NCBI RefSeq assembly: GCF_019670005.1 | Contig: NZ_AP019787.1 | Location: 1 to 37,217 of the forward strand | Length of the DNA stretch: 37,217 nt | Source of the DNA: Methylomagnum ishizawai | GTDB taxonomy: Bacteria > Pseudomonadota > Gammaproteobacteria > Methylococcales > Methylococcaceae | Direction: 5' to 3' | Part shown: positions 1 through 7,117 of the stretch, one piece after another | Layout: each line of letters starts with the position of its first letter | Position numbering within the stretch: position 1 is the stretch's first letter | Made by a program: the position numbers and the translations under genes | Notes under the pieces: model-generated | Databases searched by the model: none | What the model was told of the DNA's origin: nothing | What the model saw: the letters and a program-made list of their open reading frames with translations, nothing else

Positions 1-345
1 CGCCTTATAGGCCGCGCTTTGCGTTTCCTGTTTGTGGACCTCGCGTTCGCCGCCATCAGGGAAGCAATGACGGTGGCGTTGGGCAATTCGATTTTATGGG
101 TGCGTCGCCGTGGTCGTTGTTGTGGGTGGGGGTGGTGTTCATGCCGCGCCCTCCGTTGCCTTGCGTGCGCCCCTGTCGGCGCTCTCGAAAACGTCCGCCG
201 CCCGGTCGAGTCCGCCCGCGATGAAATCCAGGTTCAGGCACAGGGCGTAATCGGGCGGATGGGGAAAGGGTGGTGGTGCCCTGGAATTCGGGCAAATCTC
301 GGGCGGTCCCGCTACAATCGGGGGTATTCATGGTCGCAATCTCCT
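1..345 (-). other. unresolved window edge, weak minus-strand ORF remnants
   Basis: No gene can be assigned with confidence. A 91-codon minus-strand ORF starts at 331 behind a fair ribosome site (AGGAG, about 8 nt before ATG), but its proline/arginine-rich translation is not protein-like. The next frame has better third-position GC and reads ...LCLNLDFIAGGLDRAADVF... up to a stop near 140, but it has no start codon. This suggests a decayed or frameshifted plasmid gene. A second ATG overlaps that stop (MNTTPTHNNDHG...), giving a 28-codon ORF. The plus-strand ORF at 19-522 looks like a shadow. Confidence 0.2.
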
Positions 346-370
346 AATCAGATTGCGGTTGTGATAGGGA

Positions 371-396
371 GGCGCGGCGATTCGACCCGCCGCGCC
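371..396 (-). terminator. perfect hairpin downstream of the PIN toxin gene
   Basis: Arms GGCGCGGCG (371-379) and CGCCGCGCC (388-396) pair perfectly over 9 bp around an 8-nt loop. The site is about 60 nt past the stop of the PIN gene that is read toward it. There is no U-tract, so it may be a weak terminator or an mRNA 3'-end stabiliser. Confidence 0.35.
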
Positions 397-456
397 ATCC
401 CGAACTATTCGCCCTGGTCCTCGGGCATCCCGGCATTCCCCGCGCCGGGTCGGGAT

Positions 457-861
457 TCAGATAAATGGATTGACGATGGTCAATCGGTGGTCGATAACCT
501 GCCCGTGCTGCATATCTTCTGAATAGAGCGTGCGGCATCCCGCTTCCATCGCCGTCGCCACAATCAGGCTGTCGTAAATGGAAAAGCCGTAGCGTTCCGC
601 CACTCCCAACGCCCGCCGGATGGTTGCCGATTCAATAACCCGAACACGGCAGGTATCTAGCAATATGTCGTGGAAGGCTTCGATTTCCGCCACGCTACGC
701 CCGAACTTGCGCCGCATGACATTGGCTGATTCCGCCAATACCTGGGTCGATAAAACGCCGCCATCGCTCAGACGATCCGCCACGCGCTCCTTGCGCCATA
801 AGTCGGTGGACAGGCCATAAAGCACCACATTGGTATCGAGAAACGATGCATCACCGGGCAT
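457..861 (-). CDS. PIN-domain toxin (VapC-like ribonuclease)
   Basis: A 134-residue PIN-domain protein. The opening FLDTNVVLYGL carries the first catalytic aspartate, a conserved E lies in the QVLAESANVM segment, and the IYDSLIVATAMEAG plus LYSEDMQHG segments hold the later acidic residues of the Mg-dependent RNase site. The length is normal for VapC. I chose the ATG at 861 over an upstream in-frame start at 924, because 861 begins directly before the PIN fold and lies inside the end of the upstream gene (11-bp overlap). That coupling is typical of antitoxin-toxin operons. By family the role is translation-blocking RNA cleavage held in check by the partner; the RNA target cannot be told from sequence. 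Confidence 0.85.
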   Translation of the reverse strand: MPGDASFLDTNVVLYGLSTDLWRKERVADRLSDGGVLSTQVLAESANVMRRKFGRSVAEIEAFHDILLDTCRVRVIESATIRRALGVAERYGFSIYDSLIVATAMEAGCRTLYSEDMQHGQVIDHRLTIVNPFI

Positions 862-1168
862 TGGCTTCCTCGCGGTCGAACTTGAAGCCGGACATTTCAA
901 CTTGGAACCCGGATAGGCGGTCAAGCAATGCCGCCTTGCGTTCCGTCGCCTTTATGTCGAGTTGCGGTTGTTCTCCGGCTTGTTCCAGTGCGATTTTGAT
1001 AACAGCTTGCCAGTCAACACCATTTCGTGGACCAGGATAAGCCGCTCTCAGCTTTTCAATATCTGTTGGATATACCCATACCTCTGGCCTACATAAGCCC
1101 TTAGCAAAGCGTTTTTCCCTAAGTTCCCGCTGCCGTTCGCTTCCTGATTTTCGTGTCGTGGTATTCAT
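851..1168 (-). CDS. small DNA-binding-like protein, probable antitoxin of the PIN toxin
   Basis: 105 residues. A basic N-terminal helix (RQRELREKRFAKG) is followed by a short strand-like PEVWVYP, a helix and the motif YPGPRNGVDWQAVIKIAL. The last 30 residues are charged and would suit toxin binding. The same core (basic helix, VWVxP or LWLD strand, PGxRxGxxW) recurs in the genes at 18672-19004 and 29459-29755, which follow serine recombinases. I therefore treat it as a ribbon-helix-helix/MazE-like DNA-binding fold by inference. Its ATG sits immediately after the TAA of a truncated relative (1169-1297), and its stop overlaps the PIN start by 11 bp. Antitoxin is the likeliest role. Confidence 0.6.
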   Translation of the reverse strand: MNTTTRKSGSERQRELREKRFAKGLCRPEVWVYPTDIEKLRAAYPGPRNGVDWQAVIKIALEQAGEQPQLDIKATERKAALLDRLSGFQVEMSGFKFDREEANAR

Positions 1169-1297
1169 TTAAGATAAGGTTTTTTCCCATTCTTCCTGCG
1201 AAGATTCCCCCAGTAGCTCGGGGTGTTCCGCCGCGATGCGGTCCAGCGCCGCCAAGGATTCCTTGACGGCCTGGAAGTCGATAGTTTTCGCCATCAT
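1169..1297 (-). pseudogene. truncated recombinase-partner gene (N-terminal 42 codons)
   Basis: The ORF begins in an ATGA overlap with the recombinase stop, as in the intact copy at 18672-19004. It reads MMAKTIDFQAVKESLAALDR... through SSQEEWE identically to that copy, then diverges to KTLS and stops at 1169. The remaining domain (basic helix plus PGxRxGxxW) is supplied by the separate ORF at 851-1168. The original partner was thus either split in two or hybridised with a different relative. The 42-residue peptide may still be made; its function is unknown. Confidence 0.6.
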
Positions 1298-1872
1298 GCC
1301 ACCATGCGTTGAATCTGGGTGGCCGCGAAAACCTTGCCGTTCCGGGCCTTGAAACCCTTTTCCGCCAGCACCGCGGCGATTTTGCGGAGGCTCAGGCCCG
1401 CCGTATGGAGCCTGCGGGCTTCGGCGATGATTTCCTGTTCAGCGGGCACGTCCACCAGGGCCACGCCATCCCCTGCCAGCGCCTTGCCGTAGGGCACCGC
1501 GCCCACCCGTTCGCCCTTGGCCTTCTTGTGCTGCATAGCGGTGGTGGTGTCGATCTTCTCGGAAATGGAAACGAGGTCGGCCCCGGCCTTGTCCAGGCGT
1601 TCGGAAATCTCGATGGTGTGCTTGGTGGACCGGGAGAGGCGCGACAGGCTGTAGACCACCAGGGCGTCCCCCTTGCCAACGGCGGACAGGGCAGCGGCGA
1701 GTCCGGGCCGGTCGGCCTTGGTGCCGCTGATACCGGCATCCATGAAGACCCCGGCCAGTTCGTAGCCGTTGAGGTCGGCCCACGCGGCGACCTTGGCCTT
1801 CTGCGCGTCCAAGGAAACGCCATCGGTGGCTTGTTCCTCGGTGCTGACCCGGATGTAGGCGTAGGCTTTCAT
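1294..1872 (-). pseudogene. serine recombinase with an 81-bp in-frame deletion
   Basis: 192 codons, nearly identical to the 219-residue recombinase at 19001-19660. The catalytic N-terminus AYIRVSTEEQ with the active-site serine is present, as is the DAGISGTKADRPGL segment. However, 27 residues are missing after KIDTTT, covering the conserved MVFRMLAVMAEFERDQLAERT helix that forms the synaptic interface in this family. The missing DNA is exactly bounded by a 12-bp direct repeat (gcggtggtggtg) that is still doubled in the intact copy. The reading frame survives, but recombinase activity is doubtful. The upstream sites at 1894-1930 differ from those of the intact copy. Confidence 0.8.
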
Positions 1873-1893
1873 GGTGGCGGTTCCCTAAAAATT

Positions 1894-1930
1894 GTTACTT
1901 GGTGATAGACTACCATAATCACTTGGTAAC
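1894..1930. promoter_or_regulatory. inverted GTTAC/GTAAC pair upstream of recombinase 1 (res-like site)
   Basis: GTTACTTGGTGAT (1894-1906) and ATCACTTGGTAAC (1918-1930) face each other 11 nt apart, directly upstream of the recombinase. Further GTAAC (1953-1957) and GTTAC (1971-1975) boxes follow. Similar paired boxes precede the other two recombinases (19675-19720, 31623-31679). I infer a resolvase binding/crossover site or autoregulatory operator. Confidence 0.5.
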
Positions 1931-2011
1931 GTAAGATTTTTTCGATACCCGAGTAACGAGCCGGACCCCTGTTACGGAGGGCAAAACCTGACGGTAGAAG
2001 GTGGACATGAG

Positions 2012-2043
2012 AAAGGCCAACCCGGTTGCCCAGGTCGGCCTTT
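2012..2043 (-). terminator. terminator after aqpZ
   Basis: An 11-bp stem, AAAGGC-rich on one side and GGCCTTT on the other, encloses a 10-nt loop, with T-rich ends on both strands. It lies 80 nt past the aquaporin stop. It could stop transcription in either direction between aqpZ and the recombinase. Confidence 0.6.
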
Positions 2044-2123
2044 CCATCGAGTGGGAAAAATATCGGATTACGAATTCCAGCTTGGCATCGCCAAGAAACC
2101 GCGTTCTTGCCCCATGCGGGGCG

Positions 2124-2876
2124 CTACGGGAGCGTCTGTGGCCCCCGGATGGGCGCGGCGGCTTGCCAATCTTCGCGATGGATAGCCACCGCCAGCGAGC
2201 GATGGACCCAGCCCGCCAAAACCGCGCCGATCATCGGTGCGACCCAAAAGAGCCAAAGCTGGGCCATTGCCCATGTTCCAGCGAACAGTGCGACGCCGGT
2301 GCTGCGGGCTGGGTTCACGGAGGTGTTGGTGACCGGGATGCTCACCAGGTGGATCAGCGTCAGGCCCAGGCCGATGGCCAAGGGCGCGAACCCCTGCGGA
2401 GCCCGCGAGTCGGTGACGCCCAGGATGATCAGCAGGAACATGAAGGTCATCACGGCCTCGGTCAGGAAACCGGCCCCCAGGGAATAGCCCCCCGGAGAGT
2501 GCGGGCCGTAACCATTGGCGGCGAAGCCCGCGCTGGGATCGAAGCCGGGTTTTCCGCTCGCGATCAAATACAGCATCCCGGCGGCGAAAACTGCTCCCAG
2601 CACCTGGGCGGCGATGTACGGTGCCAAATCCGACCCCGGTATGCGACCACCCGCCCACAGGCCAAGGGAGACCGCCGGATTGAAATGGCCTCCTGAAATA
2701 TGCCCGACGGCATAGGCCATCGTCAGCACCGTCAGGCCGAAGGCCAAGGCGACGCCGAGCAGGCCGATGCCGACATCCGGGACCGTGGCCGCGAGTACCG
2801 CGCTGCCACAACCGCCGAGTACCAGCCAAAACGTTCCTATGAATTCCGCCGCTGTGCGGCGATAGATCGACCACAT
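2124..2876 (-). CDS. aqpZ: aquaporin Z, water channel
   Basis: A 250-residue six-helix MIP-family channel. The two NPA boxes are HFNPAVS (N66-A68) and SVNPARS (N188-A190). The selectivity-filter positions read F46, H176, T185 and R191, the water-specific pattern rather than the glycerol-facilitator pattern. The start at 2876 ([12 protein letters not shown]) has GGAGGG seven bases upstream; longer ORF versions extend into repeat DNA. By family it is an inner-membrane channel for rapid osmotic water flow. It stands alone between a recombinase and a partition cassette, so it may be host cargo trapped by the element. The upstream region carries a DnaA-box-like pair and a dispersed repeat. Confidence 0.93.
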   Translation of the reverse strand: MWSIYRRTAAEFIGTFWLVLGGCGSAVLAATVPDVGIGLLGVALAFGLTVLTMAYAVGHISGGHFNPAVSLGLWAGGRIPGSDLAPYIAAQVLGAVFAAGMLYLIASGKPGFDPSAGFAANGYGPHSPGGYSLGAGFLTEAVMTFMFLLIILGVTDSRAPQGFAPLAIGLGLTLIHLVSIPVTNTSVNPARSTGVALFAGTWAMAQLWLFWVAPMIGAVLAGWVHRSLAVAIHREDWQAAAPIRGPQTLP

Positions 2877-3014
2877 GATCAAGCCCTCCATGGTTTCTAA
2901 ATCGCCAGTCCGCCTTGCGGGTGGCTGGCGGGACAACATCCTGCTTTCCAAGGCGGGGCGGACGGAACGGATTCCATCTGCCCCCGCTAAGGCTACCACC
3001 TTGGCTAAATTCCG

Positions 3015-3045
3015 GCCATCCGCCCTGGAGCCAAGCACCGCGCCG
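3015..3045 (+). repeat. dispersed repeat, copy 1
   Basis: 31 bp starting GCCATCCGCCC and ending ACCGCGCCG. It differs from 32873-32903 at three positions, and weaker similarity continues about 15 bp upstream. It lies in the leader of aqpZ; the other copy lies upstream of the chemoreceptor gene. Confidence 0.6.
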
Positions 3046-3069
3046 CTTCCAACCGCTTGACCGGCCCAG

Positions 3070-3092
3070 TTGTCCACAGGAATTGTGGATAA
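3070..3092. promoter_or_regulatory. inverted DnaA-box-like pair, copy 1
   Basis: TTGTCCACA (3070-3078) and TGTGGATAA (3084-3092) are inverted around 5 bp. The second box is a perfect reverse TTATCCACA. An almost identical pair with the same spacing lies at 36092-36114. It could bind DnaA or simply be a dispersed palindrome. Confidence 0.45.
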
Positions 3093-3107
3093 CCGGGCGG
3101 TCCACTC

Positions 3108-3353
3108 CTACCGCAATCCCTTTTTTTCCTCCCAGGCGTCCAGCGCCTCTCTCAGGAGTTCGTTCAATTTCAGATCGGCGGACGCGGCCCGTTCCCGGAA
3201 TCGGCGGCGGAACTGGGGGCTGACTTTGAAGTTCAGCGGGGCGGATGCCGGGCCGGTCGGCGTAGGTTCCGGTGCGCGGCTGGCGGTGTCGGGTGTGGCT
3301 TTGCCCTTCACGGCCACCAATCCGGGGGTGAGTTCGGCGTTCTTCTTAGCCAT
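3108..3353 (-). CDS. small partition partner protein (ParB-like)
   Basis: 81 residues: a flexible Pro/Ala/Thr-rich N-terminus, then LNFKVSPQFRRRFRERAASADLKLNELLREALDAWEEKK. This resembles a ribbon-helix-helix unit (short strand, helix, turn, helix). It starts 10 bp after parA, with AAGGA just upstream, so the two are one operon. By analogy with small-ParA (type Ib) plasmid systems, it would bind a centromere near the operon and stimulate the ParA ATPase. Assignment rests on size, fold pattern and position. Confidence 0.7.
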   Translation of the reverse strand: MAKKNAELTPGLVAVKGKATPDTASRAPEPTPTGPASAPLNFKVSPQFRRRFRERAASADLKLNELLREALDAWEEKKGLR

Positions 3354-3363
3354 ATTTCTTTCC

Positions 3364-4005
3364 TTATTCCTTTCGTGCTTTCTTGCTATAGCCTAATCGT
3401 GCTTTAACGAAGCGCCATAAATCGACGGTTTCCCTGGCGCTACGCCCACGGGGATCGGTTTCCAGCACCGTGCGTCCATCGATCATCGAGGCGGCGTAGT
3501 CCACCCGGTCGTGGACGATGGCTGGGGCCACAACGCCATGCTCCGACAGTGCAGCCACGGCTTGGACGGTCAGTTTGGTGTTCGGTTTGGCCTGGGGGAC
3601 GGCGAACACGAAGGGGCGGTTCGCGTCGGTGGCGAGTTCCACCGTGCGGCCCACGGCGCGGAGGTCGTGGGGGGAGGGCCGGGTGGGGATCAGCACCAGG
3701 TCGGCCAGCGCGACCACGGCGCGGATGGATTCCGCGATGGCCGGGGGCGTGTCGATGATGGCGTAGGCGTAGCCCGCCTGGGCCAGGGCTTCGAGCTTGG
3801 CGGGGAGTTCCTTCAAGGTGGTCGGGGCAAAGGCGGGAGTTTCAGCTTCGCGCCCGTTCCACCAAGCGGATAGGGAGGCTTGGGGATCGGTGTCGAGCAG
3901 GACGCAGGGTCCGGCCCCGTCTCGCTCGGCGGCCACGGCCAGGTGCGCGGCCAGTGTGGTTTTCCCCGCGCCGCCTTTTTGACTGGCGAGTACGATAGTC
4001 TTCAT
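3364..4005 (-). CDS. parA: ParA-family partition ATPase, cassette 1
   Basis: 213 residues. The deviant Walker A SQKGGAGKTT (residues 8-17) is followed by LLDTDPQAS and the Walker B-like YAIIDTPP. The short length with no N-terminal helix-turn-helix is typical of type Ib plasmid ParA. By family it drives plasmid positioning through ATP-dependent nucleoid binding. It is coupled to the ParB-like gene downstream. The last codons (SKKARKE) are encoded by a 16-bp sequence that is repeated exactly just upstream of its own start, which may be an operator/centromere. It shares only the general fold with ParA 2 (26139-26768), so two partition systems coexist. Confidence 0.92.
   Translation of the reverse strand: MKTIVLASQKGGAGKTTLAAHLAVAAERDGAGPCVLLDTDPQASLSAWWNGREAETPAFAPTTLKELPAKLEALAQAGYAYAIIDTPPAIAESIRAVVALADLVLIPTRPSPHDLRAVGRTVELATDANRPFVFAVPQAKPNTKLTVQAVAALSEHGVVAPAIVHDRVDYAASMIDGRTVLETDPRGRSARETVDLWRFVKARLGYSKKARKE
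3369..3384. repeat. 16-bp direct repeat at the parA 1 end
   Basis: CCTTTCGTGCTTTCTT, identical to 4011-4026 and inside the last codons of parA 1. A related ACGAAAGGAAT sequence occurs inverted at about 4055. Candidate partition-site or operator half. Confidence 0.5.
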
Positions 4006-4010
4006 TTTTG

Positions 4011-4026
4011 CCTTTCGTGCTTTCTT
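4011..4026. promoter_or_regulatory. 16-bp repeat upstream of parA 1 (candidate operator/parS)
   Basis: CCTTTCGTGCTTTCTT lies just upstream of the parA start at 4005 and exactly repeats 3369-3384. On the gene strand it contains the AAAGG that serves as ribosome site. Confidence 0.45.
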
Positions 4027-4191
4027 TTGATCTGTCTATGTTAGGAGAACGAAAAGACGAAAGGAATATGTGTGCCTCGATTCGATGTTTGTTCAGTCAG
4101 TTGCCATTCCCTGGAGGACTGGTTGACGCGGCCCGGTTCGGTATACGGGAAAGCCCCATCGTCGCGACGTGGGCGAAGCTTGGAGCTTGGC

Positions 4192-4701
4192 TTATGGGTA
4201 GGTGGTATTCCGGGAAGTGGCCCGGTCGATTTCGGCATCGAAGCGGTCGATTATGGCCGGGGTGATGTGTTTGGGGTTGAGGGTATGGATGTCCAGAGCA
4301 ATGGCCTTGGCTTGTTCGGCACCCAGAGCCCCACATGCCGCCAGCTCGATCATGAGGCGCAATCCCCACAGGGTGCGGACACCTTCGCGCTCGCAGGCGC
4401 GGTGCAGGGGTTTGTCGTTGGAGACGCAGACCCAGCCGTTCGCTTTGGCGAGGGCGAGGCAAACATGGTCCTGGAAAGACAACGCGCCGCTCTTTTGGCT
4501 GGCTTCGTCCAGGATTTCCAGCGGTTCGTCGATGAGGGTCAATCCCAGGCGTCGGCAGCCTGCGGCGTCCAGTTGTTCCACCTCGTCCAGAACTACGCTG
4601 GGCACATGGATCGGGCCGAGATGCCGGACGCAGAGCGCCAGGATTCCGGCCTCGGTTTTCGCGTAGTCGATCAGGACATTGGCATCGACGATCAGCAGCA
4701 T
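4192..4701 (-). CDS. PIN-domain protein, partner of the ImmA/IrrE regulator
   Basis: 169 residues. MLLIVDANVLIDYAK supplies the first PIN aspartate, VVLDEVEQL a conserved acidic residue, and WVCVSNDKPLHRACEREGV the distal acidic cluster. A roughly 40-residue C-terminal tail follows. It begins 10 bp after the XRE-ImmA/IrrE gene, so the pair is one operon. By family this is a predicted nuclease toxin with the regulator-protease as its antidote or sensor. The RNA target is unknown. Confidence 0.82.
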   Translation of the reverse strand: MLLIVDANVLIDYAKTEAGILALCVRHLGPIHVPSVVLDEVEQLDAAGCRRLGLTLIDEPLEILDEASQKSGALSFQDHVCLALAKANGWVCVSNDKPLHRACEREGVRTLWGLRLMIELAACGALGAEQAKAIALDIHTLNPKHITPAIIDRFDAEIDRATSRNTTYP

Positions 4702-4711
4702 GGACCGGACG

Positions 4712-5848
4712 TTAGGCCAGCCAGGACAGGGAAAGGTCGCGCATGTCCGCCAAGGGGAGGCGCAGGATTTCGGCGGCGCGGGAGAGGGTGATGATTTCCG
4801 CTTCGACGGCCTGTCTCACCAGCCGGTAGAGCCGGTCGCCCTGGAAATCGTGTTGCCCCAGACCTTCCGGTTCGCCGCACGCACGGTAGTGGTCGCGGGT
4901 GATGCCGAAGGGTTCGTCATGTTTCAACAAGGGCCGTCCCTTGTGGCGGGCCTTGTATTCCTCGTTGATGCGTTGCCAGACGGGGCGGCGTCGGTCCTCC
5001 GGCAAGCCTTGGGCGACCCGGTATAGCACCGTGCGCCAACCGACCCGGAACACCCGTTTCACCTTCAGTACCCGGTCCAGCAGGGCCAACCCCGCCGTCT
5101 CCCGCCATTCCCGGCGGAACAGTTCTTCCGGCATGAGGAAATGGGAGGCGAATTGGTCGGCTTCCCGTTCCTGAGTTTCGTCTTCCTGCTCCTGGTCCAC
5201 ATCGTAGGCTCCCAGGTGTAGCAGCAGGTGCCCGAGTTCGTGGGCGGCGCTGAAAATCCAGGCTTCGACCGGCAGCCGCTCCCAGGTGTTGACGATGACC
5301 GCCGGGCCACCCTCTTCGTCCGCCACCGACAGGCCCATGAAGGCATCGTTGGCGACAACTACGGAATAGACCTTTATACCTTGGGCTTCCAGCAGGCCGC
5401 ACAGGTCATGCACCGGCTCGCGCTCGGTCAGGCCGAAATGTGCCCGTGCCAGCCCGGCCACAGTGGCGGGGGCGCGGTCTTCGCCGATCCGGTCGGCCAG
5501 GGTTTGCAGCTTGGGGGCGGACAGGTCGCCGGTTAGCCGTTCCAGGTCGGAGAAATCGCGCAGCCAGCGGCCCACGTCGGCCAGCACTTGGCCCCGGCTT
5601 TTCAGCCGCTTGAGGGAGCGGAAGCGGACCTTCCGCAAGGGTGCCGCCGGGTTCAGCAGATCGCGCAACGGTACATCGAGGGCACTGGCCAGGGATTTGA
5701 GGGTTTCGGCCCGCGGTTGGGCGCGGCCTTGTTCGAGATTGCGGTAAGCGCCACGGGAAAGCCCGGCCTTTGCGGCGAGCTTTTCCTGGGAGAGGTTCCG
5801 GTCCTTGCGGTGGCGGATCAGGTGGGTGCCTAGGGTCTGGATGGGCAT
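4712..5848 (-). CDS. XRE regulator fused to ImmA/IrrE-type metallopeptidase
   Basis: 378 residues. The N-terminal helix-turn-helix (about 8-62) includes LSQEKLAAKAGLSRGAYRNLE. A mid-region leads to an M78/ImmA-like zinc protease with HELGH at 203-207 and the third-ligand segment QEREADQFASHFLMP (E229). By family such proteins repress their own operon and cleave or sense a partner. Here the downstream partner is a PIN protein, making this a toxin-antitoxin or stress-response pair. A perfect palindrome lies 15-34 bp upstream of the ATG, which fits autoregulation by the helix-turn-helix. Confidence 0.88.
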   Translation of the reverse strand: MPIQTLGTHLIRHRKDRNLSQEKLAAKAGLSRGAYRNLEQGRAQPRAETLKSLASALDVPLRDLLNPAAPLRKVRFRSLKRLKSRGQVLADVGRWLRDFSDLERLTGDLSAPKLQTLADRIGEDRAPATVAGLARAHFGLTEREPVHDLCGLLEAQGIKVYSVVVANDAFMGLSVADEEGGPAVIVNTWERLPVEAWIFSAAHELGHLLLHLGAYDVDQEQEDETQEREADQFASHFLMPEELFRREWRETAGLALLDRVLKVKRVFRVGWRTVLYRVAQGLPEDRRRPVWQRINEEYKARHKGRPLLKHDEPFGITRDHYRACGEPEGLGQHDFQGDRLYRLVRQAVEAEIITLSRAAEILRLPLADMRDLSLSWLA

Positions 5849-5862
5849 GGCGGTTCATGGGC

Positions 5863-5897
5863 GTCGAAATGGTGATTTCGACAGTTTTTGTCGAAAT
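5863..5897. promoter_or_regulatory. palindromic operator of the XRE-ImmA/PIN operon
   Basis: GTCGAAAT and ATTTCGAC (5863-5882) form an 8-bp perfect inverted repeat around GGTG. A third half-site GTCGAAAT follows at 5890-5897. It lies directly upstream of the regulator start. Confidence 0.65.
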
Positions 5898-6114
5898 GGT
5901 TATTAATACGTCACACCAGGAAAGCGGGTTTTTTTCAAGGTGAATATTCACACTTCCAGAATGTGACGGTTTCTTTGAATTGATGCCGCATATATATGAA
6001 TTATGAATTAATGGATGGTGAATGTATAAAATTTAGAGCAACGCTATCGTCTACGCCAGAAAAGCAGGGGTCTGGTGTTGCCATGTCGTTAAAAAAACAA
6101 AACGAGGTATTTCA

Positions 6115-6402
6115 ATGGTGTACTTCGCGCACAGCAAAAACAAAGCCGGGCAAAGGCATCTGTTGACGGAACATCTACGGAGTGTTTCGGAATTGGCGGG
6201 TGGATTCGCGGAAGCTTCTGGCCATGCGGAAGAAGCCCGGTTGGCCGGATTGCTGCACGATCTTGGCAAGTACGGCGACCTTTTCCAAAGACGGTTGGAA
6301 GGCAAGGAACATGGGCTGGACCATTGGTCGATGGGGGCTTGGCTGGCTTTGTCGCAACATAAGGCGGTGGCGGCAGCGCTGGCGATTCAGGGCCATCATA
6401 TT
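6115..6402 (+). pseudogene. cas3 HD-nuclease N-terminal fragment
   Basis: About 96 codons match the start of a CRISPR Cas3 HD domain. MVYFAHSKNKAGQRHLLTEHL is followed by EEARLAGLLHDLGKYGDLFQ with the HD pair, DHWSMGAW with a further metal-binding histidine, and AIQGHHI with the GHH motif. GAGG stands 7 nt before the ATG. Homology ends at about 6402, exactly where the converging metallopeptidase gene stops (6401). The following codons to the stop at 6453 are antisense to that gene. The helicase part and all other cas genes are absent, so this is a relic cut by arrival of the restriction island. Confidence 0.75.
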
Positions 6403-7117
6403 ATTCTTTCCAAACCTCCGCCGCTAACGGCAATTCATTCAACTCTACCCTAGCTTCGCGCCAAGTTGGGTAATGTTCCCCCAGGATGGCGATAAAACGG
6501 TCGCTATGGGTGGGTTCGATCAAATGAACCATCTCATGCACAACCACATATTCGAGCAAATCCTTGGGTTTTTTCACCAATTCCGTATTCAAGCGGATAT
6601 GCCCCTTTGCGTGGTTGCAGCTTCCCCACTTGGTTTTCATGCGCTGTAGAAAATAACCGGCGACCTTCACTTTGAGCTTGCTTTCCCACTGGCTAATCAG
6701 GGCAGGAATTACCGCGTGAAGAAGGGATTTATGCCATTCGTGGATGATTTCGGCGCGTTTTTCCCGGTCACTACCGGGCCGCACTATGAGGGTAATCCGC
6801 TTGTGGTCGAGGGAAACAAAGGGTTTGCATTCCCGTTCGCTGATGGCCAGCAAATGCCGCCGCCCCCACAAATAATGACTTTCGCGTTCTATGAACTGCC
6901 GGGGCGTTTCGCGTGCTTGATTTTTCAGCTTCGTTTGTTGCTCGCGTATCCAACCCAGCTTGGAAATCGCATAGGCTCGGGCGACCTCCAAGCGGGTGCC
7001 GCTGGGCGCGACGAGCGTTACCCGGCCTTCCGGCGGATGCACTGAAAGGTGGACGTTTTTAACCGCCTTCCGCGTTACGGCGATGAAAATATCCCCGAGT
7101 TGGATGGTTTCCGTCAT
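6401..7117 (-). CDS. YgjP/M48-like zinc metallopeptidase of type I system A
   Basis: 238 residues. The zinc motif HEMVH is at 194-198 with the likely third ligand H204, and the YgjP-family signature MKTKWGSC is at 160-167. The start overlaps the hsdR stop (ATGA), so it is translationally coupled to the restriction subunit. Genes of this family are common next to hsdR; proteolytic control of restriction is plausible but is inference. The C-terminus looks natural and ends at the cas3 junction. Confidence 0.85.
   Translation of the reverse strand: MTETIQLGDIFIAVTRKAVKNVHLSVHPPEGRVTLVAPSGTRLEVARAYAISKLGWIREQQTKLKNQARETPRQFIERESHYLWGRRHLLAISERECKPFVSLDHKRITLIVRPGSDREKRAEIIHEWHKSLLHAVIPALISQWESKLKVKVAGYFLQRMKTKWGSCNHAKGHIRLNTELVKKPKDLLEYVVVHEMVHLIEPTHSDRFIAILGEHYPTWREARVELNELPLAAEVWKE

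Noticed and set aside
19-522. 167-codon plus-strand ORF
   Set aside because: Cys/Trp/Arg-rich translation, antisense to the end of the PIN gene, no ribosome site.
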